Shown: positions 53,436-62,633, counted from the first letter of the stretch. The stretch: DNA of 64,000 nucleotides from Swaminathania salitolerans (GCF_025994315.1 NZ_BAQE01000032.1), one strand, 5' to 3'. Numbers and translations: made by a program. The notes: generated by a model not told the origin, from the letters alone.

Positions 53436-54799
53436 GCGCGCCTCCAGCTCGTTCCTGAGGCGGTATCCTCGAGAAGGATGCCCTGCTCGGACAACCGGGC
53501 GCGTATATCATCCGCAGTGGTGAAATCCCGCGCCTTCTTCGCTTCGGCCCGTTGTGCGATGAGCGCCTCGATCGCCGTATCGTCCGCGCCGGAGCGGAAC
53601 CAGAGATCGGGAGACCGGGTCAGTATGCCGATGAGCCGCCCGCATGCGCTGAGCGCATCGGAGGCGGCCTGATCGCCCTGCAATGCCGCATCGGCAAGCG
53701 GATGCAGGCAGCTCAGGGCGAGCGGCGTATTCATGTCGTCGCACAGGGCGTTCATGAACGGGGCGCAAAGAGACGAGGCGGGTTCGACTTCGGCCAGGGG
53801 AGGGGTCCGCTCGAGCGCGCGATAGAACCGGTCGAGCGTTCGCTTGGCCTCCTCAAGTTTTTCCCAGGTGAAATCGAGGACCGAGCGGTAATGCGTGCCG
53901 AGCATCAGGAGGCGGAGCGCCTCGGCAGGGGCCCGGGTGAGCACCTGTCTGATGGTGTAGAAATTGCCCAGGGATTTGGACATCTTCTCGCCGTTCGAGA
54001 GCAGCATCGCGTTATGCAGCCAGGTATGGGCGAAGCCGCTCGCTGGCGCGCAGCAGAGAGATTGCGCGCGTTCGTTCTCGTGATGGGGGAACATGAGATC
54101 GTCTCCGCCCCCATGTATGTCGAAGCTTTCGCCGAGATAGCGTCTCGACATGGCCGAACACTCGATATGCCAGCCCGGCCGCCCGCGTCCATAGGGGCTG
54201 TCCCAGCCGGGCTGATCGGCCGAGGAGGGTTTCCACAGGACGAAATCGCCCGGATGACGCTTGTAGGGAGCGACCTCGACCCGCGCGCCTGCGAGAAGAT
54301 CCTCCGGACTGCGCCCGGACAACGCGCCATAGCTGGCGCAGCGATCGACGGCGAAGAGCACGTGTCCCTCTGCCACATAGGCGTGATCGCTGGCGACGAG
54401 CTGGTCGATCATGGCCAGCATGTCGTCGATATGATGGGTTGCGCGGGGCTCGACATCCGGCGGAAGGATGTTCAGCTCGGCCACGTCCTCGTGGAAGATC
54501 TCCGTCGTCCGGGCAGTCAGCGCGCCGATCGTCTCGCCGTTTTCACGGGCGCGGGCCGTGATCTTGTCGTCCACATCGGTGATGTTGCGCACGAAGGTGA
54601 CGTGCGGATACAGGCAGCGCAGGAGCCGGACGAGAATATCGGCGCTGAGCATCGCGCGGAGATTGCCGATATGGACCGCGTCATAGACGGTCGGGCCGCA
54701 GTAATAGACACGCACGTTCTCCGGATCGATCGGAGTGAATACCCGTTTCTGCCGGGTCTGGCTGTCATGCAGCGAAAGAGAATGAGAAGGGGAGGCCAT
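53432..54799 (-). CDS. cysS: Cysteinyl-tRNA synthetase
   Basis: 455 residues. The HIGH-like signature is in VYDAVHIGNLRAML, the KMSKS loop in GEKMSKSLGNFYTIRQV, and the zinc ligands in VYYCGPTVYD, WHIECSAM and GGGDDLMFPHHENERAQ. It charges tRNA-Cys. It leads the minus-strand transcript cysS-trmJ-VOC and diverges from the MATE exporter gene across a 95-bp gap. Confidence 0.98.
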   Translation of the reverse strand: MASPSHSLSLHDSQTRQKRVFTPIDPENVRVYYCGPTVYDAVHIGNLRAMLSADILVRLLRCLYPHVTFVRNITDVDDKITARARENGETIGALTARTTEIFHEDVAELNILPPDVEPRATHHIDDMLAMIDQLVASDHAYVAEGHVLFAVDRCASYGALSGRSPEDLLAGARVEVAPYKRHPGDFVLWKPSSADQPGWDSPYGRGRPGWHIECSAMSRRYLGESFDIHGGGDDLMFPHHENERAQSLCCAPASGFAHTWLHNAMLLSNGEKMSKSLGNFYTIRQVLTRAPAEALRLLMLGTHYRSVLDFTWEKLEEAKRTLDRFYRALERTPPLAEVEPASSLCAPFMNALCDDMNTPLALSCLHPLADAALQGDQAASDALSACGRLIGILTRSPDLWFRSGADDTAIEALIAQRAEAKKARDFTTADDIRARLSEQGILLEDTASGTSWRRA

Positions 54800-54894
54800 G
54801 ATCGAGAGTAGATGCGACAGCCCCGTCCCCGGTGCAACTCTAATTTGCCGTTATCGACGCTGGTTTTGGGGCGTGAGTGCTGTCAGAAGGGCGC

Positions 54895-56307
54895 ATGGCC
54901 GATAACAGTCTTCCTTCCGAAGCGCCGCCGCGCGGGCTGCATCTGCGTGCGCTCATACGGATTGCCGCGCCCCTGAGCTTCTCGCAGCTGAGCGAGATGG
55001 CGATGAACGTCACCGATACCGTTCTTCTGGGCGGGCTCGGCGCGACGGCGCTTGCGGTGGGCGGCATGACCACCAATCTCTTTTTCTGCACCTTCATCAC
55101 GTTTCAGGCCGCTCTTGGCGGGGCGAGCATCCTGATCGCCCGGGCGCGGGGGAGAGCCTATTCAGCCGGGCGCGATCTGGAGGATCTCTCGGGGATCGTG
55201 ACCTCCGGCGTGGTTCTGGCGCTTCTCTTGTGTCTTCCGGTCCTCGCCATTCTCCTGCCTGTCGGTCCGCTCCTCTCCTTTTTCGACGAGCCGGCTTTTA
55301 TCGTGAGTCAGGGAAGCCGGTTCATGCATCTGCTTCTCTGGGCGCTCGTGCCGAATCTCGTGATCATCGGGCTGCTTCGGATCGTCCTGCCTGCCTTCGG
55401 GGCCGAGCGGCTTCTGCTCTGGACCATGCCGGGCATGGCCGTGCTCAACGGGGTGCTGAATGCCAGCCTGATACACGGTCATTTCGGGCTGCCTGCGCTC
55501 GGGCTCTGGGGATCGGCCAGCGCGACCATCGTCACCGGATGGTCGGTGGCGCTCCTGCTTCTCGTCCTTGCGAAACGACAGGCGCATCTGCGTCCCCATC
55601 TGAGGCTGACGCGCCCCGATCCGGCGGCGATCCGTGAAATGCTCCGGCTGGGTCTGCCCATGATGGGGGCTACCGGGGCGGAGCTTCTCGCATTCCAGAT
55701 GACCGGACTCCATGCAGGCGCGCTCGGGGCGGTGGCTTCGGCCTCGCATCAGATCGCACTCAGCGTCACGAGCACGGCGTTCATGATCAGTCTCGCCTTG
55801 TCCCAGGCCGTCAATATACGCGTTGCCTACTGGCTGGGTGCGGGGCGACCGGGCGCCGCGACACGCTCCGTTCTGGGCGCGATCCTGCTCGTATTGTGCT
55901 GGACCAGCTTTACCGCGTTCATTCTTCTCGCCTATCCCGAGCAGATCGCGCGCCTTTATGTCGACCCCGCGAGCCACGATGCATCGGCCGTGATTCCGCT
56001 TGCGGCCACCCTGCTCAGGATCGCGGGACTCTTCCAGATTCTGGACGGTGTGCAATGCGTGTGTTCGGGCGCGCTGCGCGGGTGTCACGATACGTTCATG
56101 CCGATGGTTTTCATGATCGCCACCTATGTGCCGGTCGCGATCTTCGGAGGGGACTGGCTGGCGTTTCATCGCGGTCTCGGTGCCGTGGGCCTCTGGGTCG
56201 GTCTGGCGAGCGGTCTCGGGCTTCTCTCGCTGATCCTGTCCGTAAGGCTGTTCCTGATCCTGCGTCGGGAAAACAGAAGTGCCGTGGCGGCGCCCGTCTT
56301 CGCCTGA
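54895..56307 (+). CDS. MATE-family multidrug/metabolite exporter
   Basis: 470 residues from the ATG at 54895 behind AGAAGG; a GTG at 54877 is the other option. About twelve helices in two MATE halves, with IRIAAPLSFSQLSEMAMNVTDTVLLGGLGATALAVGG at the start and LGLPMMGATGAELLAFQMTGLHAGALGAVASASHQIALSV in the second half, plus ALRGCHDTFMPMVF near the end. It would export cationic compounds in exchange for protons or sodium (NorM-like). The substrate is unknown. Confidence 0.9.
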   Translation: MADNSLPSEAPPRGLHLRALIRIAAPLSFSQLSEMAMNVTDTVLLGGLGATALAVGGMTTNLFFCTFITFQAALGGASILIARARGRAYSAGRDLEDLSGIVTSGVVLALLLCLPVLAILLPVGPLLSFFDEPAFIVSQGSRFMHLLLWALVPNLVIIGLLRIVLPAFGAERLLLWTMPGMAVLNGVLNASLIHGHFGLPALGLWGSASATIVTGWSVALLLLVLAKRQAHLRPHLRLTRPDPAAIREMLRLGLPMMGATGAELLAFQMTGLHAGALGAVASASHQIALSVTSTAFMISLALSQAVNIRVAYWLGAGRPGAATRSVLGAILLVLCWTSFTAFILLAYPEQIARLYVDPASHDASAVIPLAATLLRIAGLFQILDGVQCVCSGALRGCHDTFMPMVFMIATYVPVAIFGGDWLAFHRGLGAVGLWVGLASGLGLLSLILSVRLFLILRRENRSAVAAPVFA

Positions 56308-56323
56308 CTGGCTTCATCCGGAG

Positions 56324-56428
56324 CGCTCCGGGCCACAGCGCTCCGGGCCATACCGCTCCGGTCCCTCCAGCGCCGGTCCCTTCAGCGCCGGTCCGGGCAG
56401 CGCCGGTCTTTGCAGCGCCTGTCTCTGC
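56324..56428. repeat. 15-bp tandem repeat, seven copies
   Basis: Seven consecutive 15-bp units: CGCTCCGGGCCACAG, CGCTCCGGGCCATAC, CGCTCCGGTCCCTCC, AGCGCCGGTCCCTTC, AGCGCCGGTCCGGGC, AGCGCCGGTCTTTGC and AGCGCCTGTCTCTGC, with a partial eighth (AGCTCTGG). The core is (C/G)CGCYCCGGTC-like. It lies 16 bp after the MATE stop and about 230 bp before rpsD, outside both genes. Confidence 0.9.
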
Positions 56429-56451
56429 AGCTCTGGCGCACGTCTTTTCGA

Positions 56452-56480
56452 TTGACAGGAGGCGGTGGCTTCTTTACGCA
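56452..56480 (+). promoter_or_regulatory. Possible rpsD promoter
   Basis: A perfect -35 TTGACA (56452-56457) lies 17 bp before TACGCA, a poor -10. The position 180 bp upstream of rpsD is reasonable. The weak -10 makes this tentative. Confidence 0.3.
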
Positions 56481-56656
56481 CCGCCGCTATTGCCGGGAAC
56501 GTGGACAGACCGGCCGCAATCGGACCGGGTTCTGCATCCCGAGATTGCGGTCAGAGGTGTGCGCCCGTCTCTTCCAATCCGGGGAGAGGCCTACCGGCGC
56601 AACAAGAGGCCGTCGCGCAGCACTGGACAGCCCGAAATCGAAGCGAGTTCTTGCAG

Positions 56657-57274
56657 ATGAGCAAGCGCCAAGAGAGCAAGTACAAAATCAACCGCCGTCT
56701 GGGCGTCAACCTGTGGGGCCGCGCCAAGTCGCCGGTCAACAAGCGGGAATACGGCCCCGGTCAGCACGGCCAGCGCCGCAAGCAGAAGCCTTCGGACTTC
56801 TCGATCCAGCTGATGGCGAAGCAGAAGCTGAAGGGCTATTACGGCAATATCAGCGAGAAGCAGTTCCGCAAGTATTACGATGAGGCCGTTCGTCGCAAGG
56901 GTGACACCTCGGAGAACCTGATCGATCTGCTCGAGCGTCGCCTCGATGCGGTGATCTACCGCCTCAAATTCGCGATCACGCCGTTCGCCGCCCGTCAGTT
57001 CGTCAGCCACGGTCACGTGACGGTCAACGGTCGCAAGGTGAACATCCCGTCCTATCTCGTTCGCGATGGCGACGTGATCGAAGTGCGTGAGAAGTCGAAG
57101 CAGCTTGCCGTCGTTCTCGATGCAGCACAGTCCGCCGAGCGCGACGTGCCGGAATATATCGAGGTCGATCATCGCCAGATGAAGGGCAAGTTCATCCGCA
57201 CGCCGCGTCTTTCCGACGTGCCTTATCCCGTGCAGATGGAACCGAACCTCGTGGTCGAGTTCTACTCGCGCTAA
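56657..57274 (+). CDS. rpsD: 30S ribosomal protein S4
   Basis: 205 residues from the ATG at 56657; the longer frame from 56465 is not real. It has the S4 start MSKRQESKYKINRRLGVNLWGR, the YGPGQHGQRR segment, the S4 RNA-binding domain (RLDAVIYRLKFAITPFAARQFVSHGHVTVNGRKVNIPSYLV) and the C-terminal end LVVEFYSR. It nucleates assembly of the small subunit on 16S rRNA. It stands alone rather than in the alpha operon, as in many Alphaproteobacteria. Confidence 0.99.
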   Translation: MSKRQESKYKINRRLGVNLWGRAKSPVNKREYGPGQHGQRRKQKPSDFSIQLMAKQKLKGYYGNISEKQFRKYYDEAVRRKGDTSENLIDLLERRLDAVIYRLKFAITPFAARQFVSHGHVTVNGRKVNIPSYLVRDGDVIEVREKSKQLAVVLDAAQSAERDVPEYIEVDHRQMKGKFIRTPRLSDVPYPVQMEPNLVVEFYSR

Positions 57275-57378
57275 ACGCCGGTTCCCAACCGGGTGTTTCT
57301 GGCCAATGCCGGATCGGGTCGCCCCGGTCCGGCATTTGTCGTTTCCGGTCCCAAACTGTTTTCTGAAGGGTATTCCCG

Positions 57379-58941
57379 ATGTCCGAAGCCGCGTCCGCTT
57401 CCGTTTCCGCCACCGGTCTTTCTGGCGAGATACGCCGACGCCGGACTTTCGCCATCATCTCCCATCCGGATGCGGGAAAGACCACCCTGACCGAGCGCAT
57501 CCTGCGAGCGGGCGGTGCCATTCAGCTCGCCGGAAACGTGCGTGCGAAAGGGGAGCGGCGCCGGACGAAATCCGACTGGATGGGAATCGAGCGCGATCGC
57601 GGCATTTCCGTCGTGACCTCGGTCATGACGTTCGAATATGGCGGCTGCGTTTTCAATCTGCTCGATACGCCCGGCCATGAGGACTTCTCGGAAGACACCT
57701 ATCGCACGCTGACCGCCGTGGATTGCGCCGTGATGGTGATCGATGCGGCGAAAGGAATCGAGGACCGGACACGGAAGCTCTTCGAGATCTGCAGGCTGCG
57801 CGATATCCCGATCGTGACCTTCATCAACAAGATGGATCGCGAGGCGCAGGACTGTTTCGGTCTTCTCGACGAGATCGCCTCGACTTTGGCGCTCGATACC
57901 GCGCCTGCCACCTGGCCCATCGGGCGCGCCGCCCATTTTGCCGGAACCTACGACCTGCGTACGCGTGAGATCCGTGGGGAGGCTGCCGCCTTCCCGCAAT
58001 CCGAGCCGCGGATGATCGCCCTCTCGGAGGATCTCGAGCTGGTGGAAGCCGCTCTTCCGCAATTCGATCGCGATTCCTTCGATGCAGGCCATCTCACTCC
58101 TGTGTTTTTCGGAAGCGCCATGAAGGAAATCGGCGTGACCGATCTTCTGGATGCGCTGGTTGCCTATGGCCCGGCACCCCGTGCCCAGCCGAGCGAGCAT
58201 CGCGAAGTCCGTGCCGAGGAAGAGCAGGTCACGGCGCTGATTTTCAAGATCCAGGCCAATATGGACCCGAATCACCGCGACCGCATGGCTTTCGCCCGGA
58301 TCTGCTCCGGGCGTCTGACCCGAGGCATGCGCCTCAAGCATGTGCGCACAGGCAAGCAGTTTGCGCTTCACACGCCGCAGTTCTTCTTTGCGCGAGACCG
58401 GCAGCTCGCTGAGGAAGCCTTTGCGGGCGATGTTGTCGGGCTGCCCAATCACGGGACATTGCGCATCGGAGATACGCTTTCCGAACAGGAGGAACTCCGC
58501 TTTACGGGTGTGCCGCATTTCGCTCCTGAAATCCTGCGGCGCGTCCGGCTCGACGATGCCATGAAGGCGAAAAAACTGCGTCAGGCGCTCGTCGAGCTCG
58601 CGGAAGAGGGGGTCGTGCAGCTCTTTCGGCCCCAGGACGGTCTGTCGCCGATTGTCGGCGTCGTGGGGACGCTTCAGCTCGACGTGCTTCAGTCCCGCCT
58701 GAAGGGAGAATACGGCGTTGCGATCGGGTTCGAGTCCACGCCGTTCACCATTGCGCGCTGGGTCACGGGTGAGCGCACGCGGGTCGAGACGTTCTCGCTC
58801 GCCAACCGGTCGGCGATGGCGGACGATCTGGATGGCGATCCGGTGTTTCTCGCAAGCTCTGCTTTCATGATGCGTCGCATGGTGGAGATGAATCCGGAAC
58901 TCGGGTTCCACGACATCAAGCAGATCGGTCTGAGCAACTGA
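57379..58941 (+). CDS. prfC: Peptide chain release factor 3
   Basis: 520 residues. A translational GTPase with G1 SHPDAGKTTLTE, G2 RGISVVTSVMTF, G3 DTPGHEDFSEDTYRTL and G4 NKMDRE; the RF3-type continuation KRRFEEIE-like part and RTKSDWMGIERDRG identify RF3 rather than EF-G. It recycles RF1/RF2 after termination. It follows rpsD by 104 bp in the same direction. Confidence 0.97.
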   Translation: MSEAASASVSATGLSGEIRRRRTFAIISHPDAGKTTLTERILRAGGAIQLAGNVRAKGERRRTKSDWMGIERDRGISVVTSVMTFEYGGCVFNLLDTPGHEDFSEDTYRTLTAVDCAVMVIDAAKGIEDRTRKLFEICRLRDIPIVTFINKMDREAQDCFGLLDEIASTLALDTAPATWPIGRAAHFAGTYDLRTREIRGEAAAFPQSEPRMIALSEDLELVEAALPQFDRDSFDAGHLTPVFFGSAMKEIGVTDLLDALVAYGPAPRAQPSEHREVRAEEEQVTALIFKIQANMDPNHRDRMAFARICSGRLTRGMRLKHVRTGKQFALHTPQFFFARDRQLAEEAFAGDVVGLPNHGTLRIGDTLSEQEELRFTGVPHFAPEILRRVRLDDAMKAKKLRQALVELAEEGVVQLFRPQDGLSPIVGVVGTLQLDVLQSRLKGEYGVAIGFESTPFTIARWVTGERTRVETFSLANRSAMADDLDGDPVFLASSAFMMRRMVEMNPELGFHDIKQIGLSN

Positions 58942-59123
58942 ATGACACCACACGGACGGCTCATGCGGCAGTAGGCGCGTCTCGTGGGGCAGGGATCGTT
59001 CGAAAGCTACGCTTCCCTGTCAGATACCCGACAAGAAAGTGGCCGCCCGGAAGGGCATGGAAGAGCGGTCTTTCCCGGGAGCGATCCCGGAACAGGGATC
59101 GTTTCCCGGGGAGGGGTTGCGAC
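58942..59123. other. Spacer downstream of prfC
   Basis: About 180 bp between convergent prfC and the small minus-strand membrane protein. It includes inverted GGGATCG / CGATCCC-type segments (about 59079-59103) but no clear T-run terminator. Confidence 0.4.
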
Positions 59124-59267
59124 TTACATCATCGCGAGAGTTGCAATCGCGAGTGTTGCAAAGCTCACGCCGGTGGCGGCAAGGGTGAGATAGAAGCTTC
59201 CCGTACGAGCCGTCAGGGAAGAGTTGCGCAGCGCTGGCATATCGCCCGCGTGATAGACCTGTGCCAT
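59124..59267 (-). CDS. 47-residue single-helix membrane protein, unknown
   Basis: Too short for usual gene finding. ATG at 59267, TAA at 59126-59124. The first half is polar (MAQVYHAGDMPALRNSSLTAR) and the second is one hydrophobic helix ending at the last residue (FYLTLAATGVSFATLAIA plus TLAMM). AGCAGGAC lies about 12 bases upstream, a slightly distant ribosome binding site. The helix reads as a real membrane anchor rather than a shadow, and no other gene occupies the bases. I do not recognise a family; small respiratory-complex or transporter subunits have this shape. Confidence 0.5.
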   Translation of the reverse strand: MAQVYHAGDMPALRNSSLTARTGSFYLTLAATGVSFATLAIATLAMM

Positions 59268-59391
59268 CGTAGAACTTGTCCTGCTGAAAAAATCTGAACT
59301 CAGGTCTTCTCAATACGGCATGTCGCCGCCGCGGAGCTGGGCGTAAAGCGAATGGCTGCCACGCGTGGAAACGCGCAGGAAAACACGCATG

Positions 59392-59428
59392 AAAAAAGGC
59401 CCGTGGCGAAACCGCCAGGGCCTTTTTT
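59392..59428. terminator. Bidirectional intrinsic terminator after ompA-like gene
   Basis: AAGGCCC-G-TGGCG and CGCCA-GGGCCTT pair around a short loop, with A-run on one side and TTTTTT on the other, so it can work on both strands. It ends the minus-strand ompA-family gene. Confidence 0.88.
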
Positions 59429-59472
59429 CTTGCGACAGGGGAGAGGGTTGCCCCTCTCCCGGTCGGTCGAGA

Positions 59473-60612
59473 TTATCGCAGGATGATTTCGACGCGACGG
59501 TTCTGCGGCTCGCGGGTGTTCGGACCCGTCGGGACCAGCGGGTGCTGTTCGCCATAGCCGTGGATGTCGATCGCAGCGGCGGGGACGCCGTCACGGATCA
59601 GCTCAGCCTTGACGGACTGTGCACGACGGATCGACAGACCCATGTTGTACTTCTGACCACGCGGGCCCGGATGGGCTGCGGAGTTGTCCGTGTAGCCGTT
59701 GACTTCAATGCGCGTCGTCTGGACGTGCGTGGAAGCCTGGGCTGCCTGGGCGACGATCTCACGAGCGCGGCCGGTCAGGTTGGACTTGTCCCAGTCGAAG
59801 AACACCAGATAGGTGCGTGCCGGGGTCGGTGCGGGCGGCACGACAACCGGAGCCGGCGGCGGCGGCGGCGGCGCGGTGTCGAACGCGTAGCGCAGACCCA
59901 GGATGAACTGGTGGTTGAAGCGGTGATCGAAATTCACGTTACCCTTGTGAATGCCGGACGAGTTCCAGGTCGTGGAGCGGTAGGCGCCGTTCTGGAAGGT
60001 CTGGCCGATCATGCGGTATTCGGTCGTGAGCGCGAGGCCCGGGACGCCCGGAATATCGTATGCCGCACCGACGATGCCCTGATAGGCGAAGCCGCCATTC
60101 GTGCCACCGACGCGGTTGGTCACGCCATTGGTGTAGGCCGTGGTGATCGGGTTGTAGTGCTGCCACAGATAGCCTGCACCGACACCGACGAACGGCGTGA
60201 TCGGCAGGTTGATGCCGAACTGGGCCAGATCGATGTCATACAGAACGTTGACGAAGCCGCCATAGGACTGGTCGGAGCCGCTCGTCGAGCCGTTCGCGAA
60301 GGTCGGACGACGGTGGTTGATCTGGGAGTAGTTGTAAACACCCTCGACTTCAGCGCGCAGGCCGTTGCCGAAGCCCCAGCCGAACGAACCGAAGCCCGTG
60401 AAGCCGTCCTTGTGGCGGAAGCGCGACTTGCTGCCGGAAGCAACAGTGCCACCATCGGCCATCGTGGTCGGGGCAAAGTTCGCGTGCTGGCTCTGAACCA
60501 GATTGTAGCCACCGCCGATATTGACATACGGGCCGGTGATGGTGCTCGCCATTGCGATCGTCGGGGCGGCTGCCATCGACGTCATGGCCAGAAGTGCCGT
60601 GCGGAGACGCAT
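59473..60612 (-). CDS. OmpA-family outer membrane protein
   Basis: 379 residues from the ATG at 60612, nine bases after GAGG; ATGs at 60627 and 60639 lie upstream. A signal peptide (MRLRTALLAMTSMAAAPTIAMA) is followed by an N-terminal beta-barrel (about 25-240, GPYVNIGGGYNL to FILGLRYAF), a Pro-rich linker (PPPPPPAPVVVPP) and an OmpA-like peptidoglycan-binding domain (about 265-379) with YLVFFDWDKSNLTGRA, VNGYTDNSA and NRRVEIIL. It should be an abundant barrel linking outer membrane and cell wall. Confidence 0.95.
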   Translation of the reverse strand: MRLRTALLAMTSMAAAPTIAMASTITGPYVNIGGGYNLVQSQHANFAPTTMADGGTVASGSKSRFRHKDGFTGFGSFGWGFGNGLRAEVEGVYNYSQINHRRPTFANGSTSGSDQSYGGFVNVLYDIDLAQFGINLPITPFVGVGAGYLWQHYNPITTAYTNGVTNRVGGTNGGFAYQGIVGAAYDIPGVPGLALTTEYRMIGQTFQNGAYRSTTWNSSGIHKGNVNFDHRFNHQFILGLRYAFDTAPPPPPPAPVVVPPAPTPARTYLVFFDWDKSNLTGRAREIVAQAAQASTHVQTTRIEVNGYTDNSAAHPGPRGQKYNMGLSIRRAQSVKAELIRDGVPAAAIDIHGYGEQHPLVPTGPNTREPQNRRVEIILR

Positions 60613-60935
60613 AAGTTTCGTCCTCATTAATTCATCCATTCGAGCCTGCCGAACCCCTCCCGGAGGAGTGAAGCAACAACAGGCCCAGCGCGATGCATAA
60701 GTGCGTATAGAGCCGTCGGTTCCGGTTCAGGAAGTGAGTTCCCTAGGTATTTGACGATTGGACGAATTAACCGTGTCCAAACTGCAACAGTTCATTCCGG
60801 CCCATTAACTAATTCTCATGCAACGCGCTCATTTAGAGCGATTTTTCGTATGTTGTATCATCAAGGGATCGTGAGGATCCGGGCGAATCCCTTTGCGGAT
60901 TTTTCCGGGCGCTCTACCGAATCGTCACGATATAA
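60613..60935. other. Spacer between aroKB and the ompA-family gene
   Basis: 323 bp, relatively A/T-rich, no gene. It must carry the promoter of the ompA-family gene (minus strand) and the end of aroKB. The short repeat CGCTC-ATTTA-GAGCG with following ATTTTT (about 60828-60848) could be a weak terminator read on the plus strand. Confidence 0.4.
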
Positions 60936-62633
60936 TCACGCTTCGCACCCGGCGCGGCGCAGCACCTCCGTCACCCGGTCCATATCGACGTCATTGCTCG
61001 TGAAGGCGGCACCGATATCCCGGAGAAGGACGAAGGAGAGCCGTCCGTCCTGCATTTTCTTGTCACGTGCCATGTAACCGATCAGTTCCCTCGCGCTGAG
61101 AGGGGCGTCGAACCAGTCGAGCCCGGCCGGCATGCCAAGCATGCGCAGATGACGATCGATCCGGTCGCCGAGCTCCTGTCGCGCATGGCCGAGCGCGACG
61201 GAAAGGGAGGCCGCAAGGCCCAGGCCGATGGAGACAGCCTCGCCATGCAGCAGGCGTCCGTCATAGTTGAAATGCGCCTCGAGCGCGTGGGCGAAGGAGT
61301 GGCCGAGATTGAGCAGGGCGCGCCCGTCCCGGGCGGCGGTCTCGCGCTCGTCTTCCATGACGACCCGCGCCTTGAAGGCACAGGCCCGGCGCACGGCTTC
61401 CGTGAGTGCCGCGGGGTCGCCATCCAGAACGCGGGCACCATTGGCCTCGCACCAGGAGAACAGCTCGGGATCGGCGATCAGCCCGGCTTTCACGATCTCC
61501 GCATAGCCTGCGACGCGCTGTCTGCGTGGAAGTGTCGCGAGTGCATCGCCATCGGCGAGCACGATGCGGGGCTGATAGAAGGCGCCCACGAGGTTTTTTC
61601 CGCTCGAGGCATTCAGCCCCGTCTTTCCACCGACAGAGCTGTCCACCTGCGAGAGCAGGGTGGTGGGGATCTGCACGAACGGAACCCCACGGAGCAGGCT
61701 CGACGCCACGAATCCGGAAAGATCGCCGACGACGCCTCCGCCGAGGCCGATCACGGTCGTCTTGCGTTCCATGCCGTGGGCGAGAATGTCATCGACGAGA
61801 CGGGCATAACGCGAGAGTGATTTCGAACCTTCCCCGACGGGGACGACGAAGGCGCGCGCATCGATTCCCGTTTCCTCTAGGGATGCCATGAAGCGTGGGA
61901 GATGAAGGGCGGCGACGGTTTCATCCGTAATCACCACGGCGCGTTTCTGGGGCAGGATCGGGGCCAGCCAGGCGCCGGCCCGTTCGATCAGCCCGGCGCC
62001 GATCACCACGTCGTAGCGATGATGATCGAGGGTGACGGGTACCGTCACCGGGTGGGCATAGGAGTCCAGGGCATCGATGATGCGCTGGGTTCCGTGTTCG
62101 ATGCTGTCGTCTCCGCAATCCACGATGATATCGGCCTCCGCATAGAGTGGATGACGTTGCGCCTGAAGCGCAGCGAGGGTGGTCTCGAGATTGCCCGCCT
62201 CGAGCAGCGGTCGACCCGCGCGTCCCGAGACGCGGCGGATCAGGACGGGCAGGGGGCAGCGCAGCCAGACGGAGCGCGCCCGGCTGCGTACGAGCGCACG
62301 CGTCTGCGGGTCCATGAAGGCGCCCCCGCCGGTGGCGAGGATCTTGGGCCCTCCCTGGAGGAGGCGGTGGATGACACGGCGCTCGCCGTCGCGGAAAGCC
62401 GGTTCGCCATGGCGGGCGAATATCTCGGAAATCGTGCATCCCGCAGCGCGCTCGATTTCGTGATCCGCATCGACGAAATCGAGTCCGAGACGGGCGGCGA
62501 GACGGCGACCGATGGTCGTTTTCCCCGCGCCCATCAGGCCGACGAGCACGATGATTCCATTCGGGGCGATTCCACTCGGAGCGGAAGAGATGGCGGCGAC
62601 CGATCCCGGCAGGGGATCAGGCAAATCGGACAT
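60936..62633 (-). CDS. aroKB: Fused shikimate kinase / 3-dehydroquinate synthase
   Basis: 565 residues. The first part (about 1-195) is a shikimate kinase with P-loop LVGLMGAGKTTIGRRLA, DADHEIERAAG and ILATGGGAFMDP. The second (about 200-565) is 3-dehydroquinate synthase with VVITDETVAAL, VIGLGGGVVGDLSGFVASSLLRGVPFVQIPTTLLSQVDSSVGGKTGLN and NLGHSFAHALEAHFNYD with zinc-binding His. The two catalyse steps 5 and 2 of the shikimate pathway. In most bacteria aroK and aroB are adjacent separate genes; here they read as one frame without a stop. Confidence 0.97.
   Translation of the reverse strand: MSDLPDPLPGSVAAISSAPSGIAPNGIIVLVGLMGAGKTTIGRRLAARLGLDFVDADHEIERAAGCTISEIFARHGEPAFRDGERRVIHRLLQGGPKILATGGGAFMDPQTRALVRSRARSVWLRCPLPVLIRRVSGRAGRPLLEAGNLETTLAALQAQRHPLYAEADIIVDCGDDSIEHGTQRIIDALDSYAHPVTVPVTLDHHRYDVVIGAGLIERAGAWLAPILPQKRAVVITDETVAALHLPRFMASLEETGIDARAFVVPVGEGSKSLSRYARLVDDILAHGMERKTTVIGLGGGVVGDLSGFVASSLLRGVPFVQIPTTLLSQVDSSVGGKTGLNASSGKNLVGAFYQPRIVLADGDALATLPRRQRVAGYAEIVKAGLIADPELFSWCEANGARVLDGDPAALTEAVRRACAFKARVVMEDERETAARDGRALLNLGHSFAHALEAHFNYDGRLLHGEAVSIGLGLAASLSVALGHARQELGDRIDRHLRMLGMPAGLDWFDAPLSARELIGYMARDKKMQDGRLSFVLLRDIGAAFTSNDVDMDRVTEVLRRAGCEA

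Larger units (their letters stand above)
56308..56656. other. Spacer between MATE gene and rpsD
   Basis: 349 bp without a supported gene. It starts with a 14-bp palindrome CCGGAGCGCTCCGG (56318-56331), continues into a 15-bp tandem repeat, and then carries the rpsD leader. Open frames across the repeat reflect its length being a multiple of three. Confidence 0.7.

Noticed and set aside
56465..56656. N-terminal extension of rpsD
   Set aside because: S4 starts with MSKRQESKYK at 56657; the extension has no homology to S4 and only reflects an open leader.
59020..59313. 97-residue minus-strand frame overlapping the 47-residue protein
   Set aside because: Its sequence is rich in Arg, Cys and Ser with no domain or hydrophobic pattern, whereas the alternative frame gives a clean membrane helix.
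59365..60630. 421-residue plus-strand frame opposite the ompA-family gene
   Set aside because: The minus-strand gene has a signal peptide, barrel, linker and OmpA domain; the plus frame has none and crosses a terminator.
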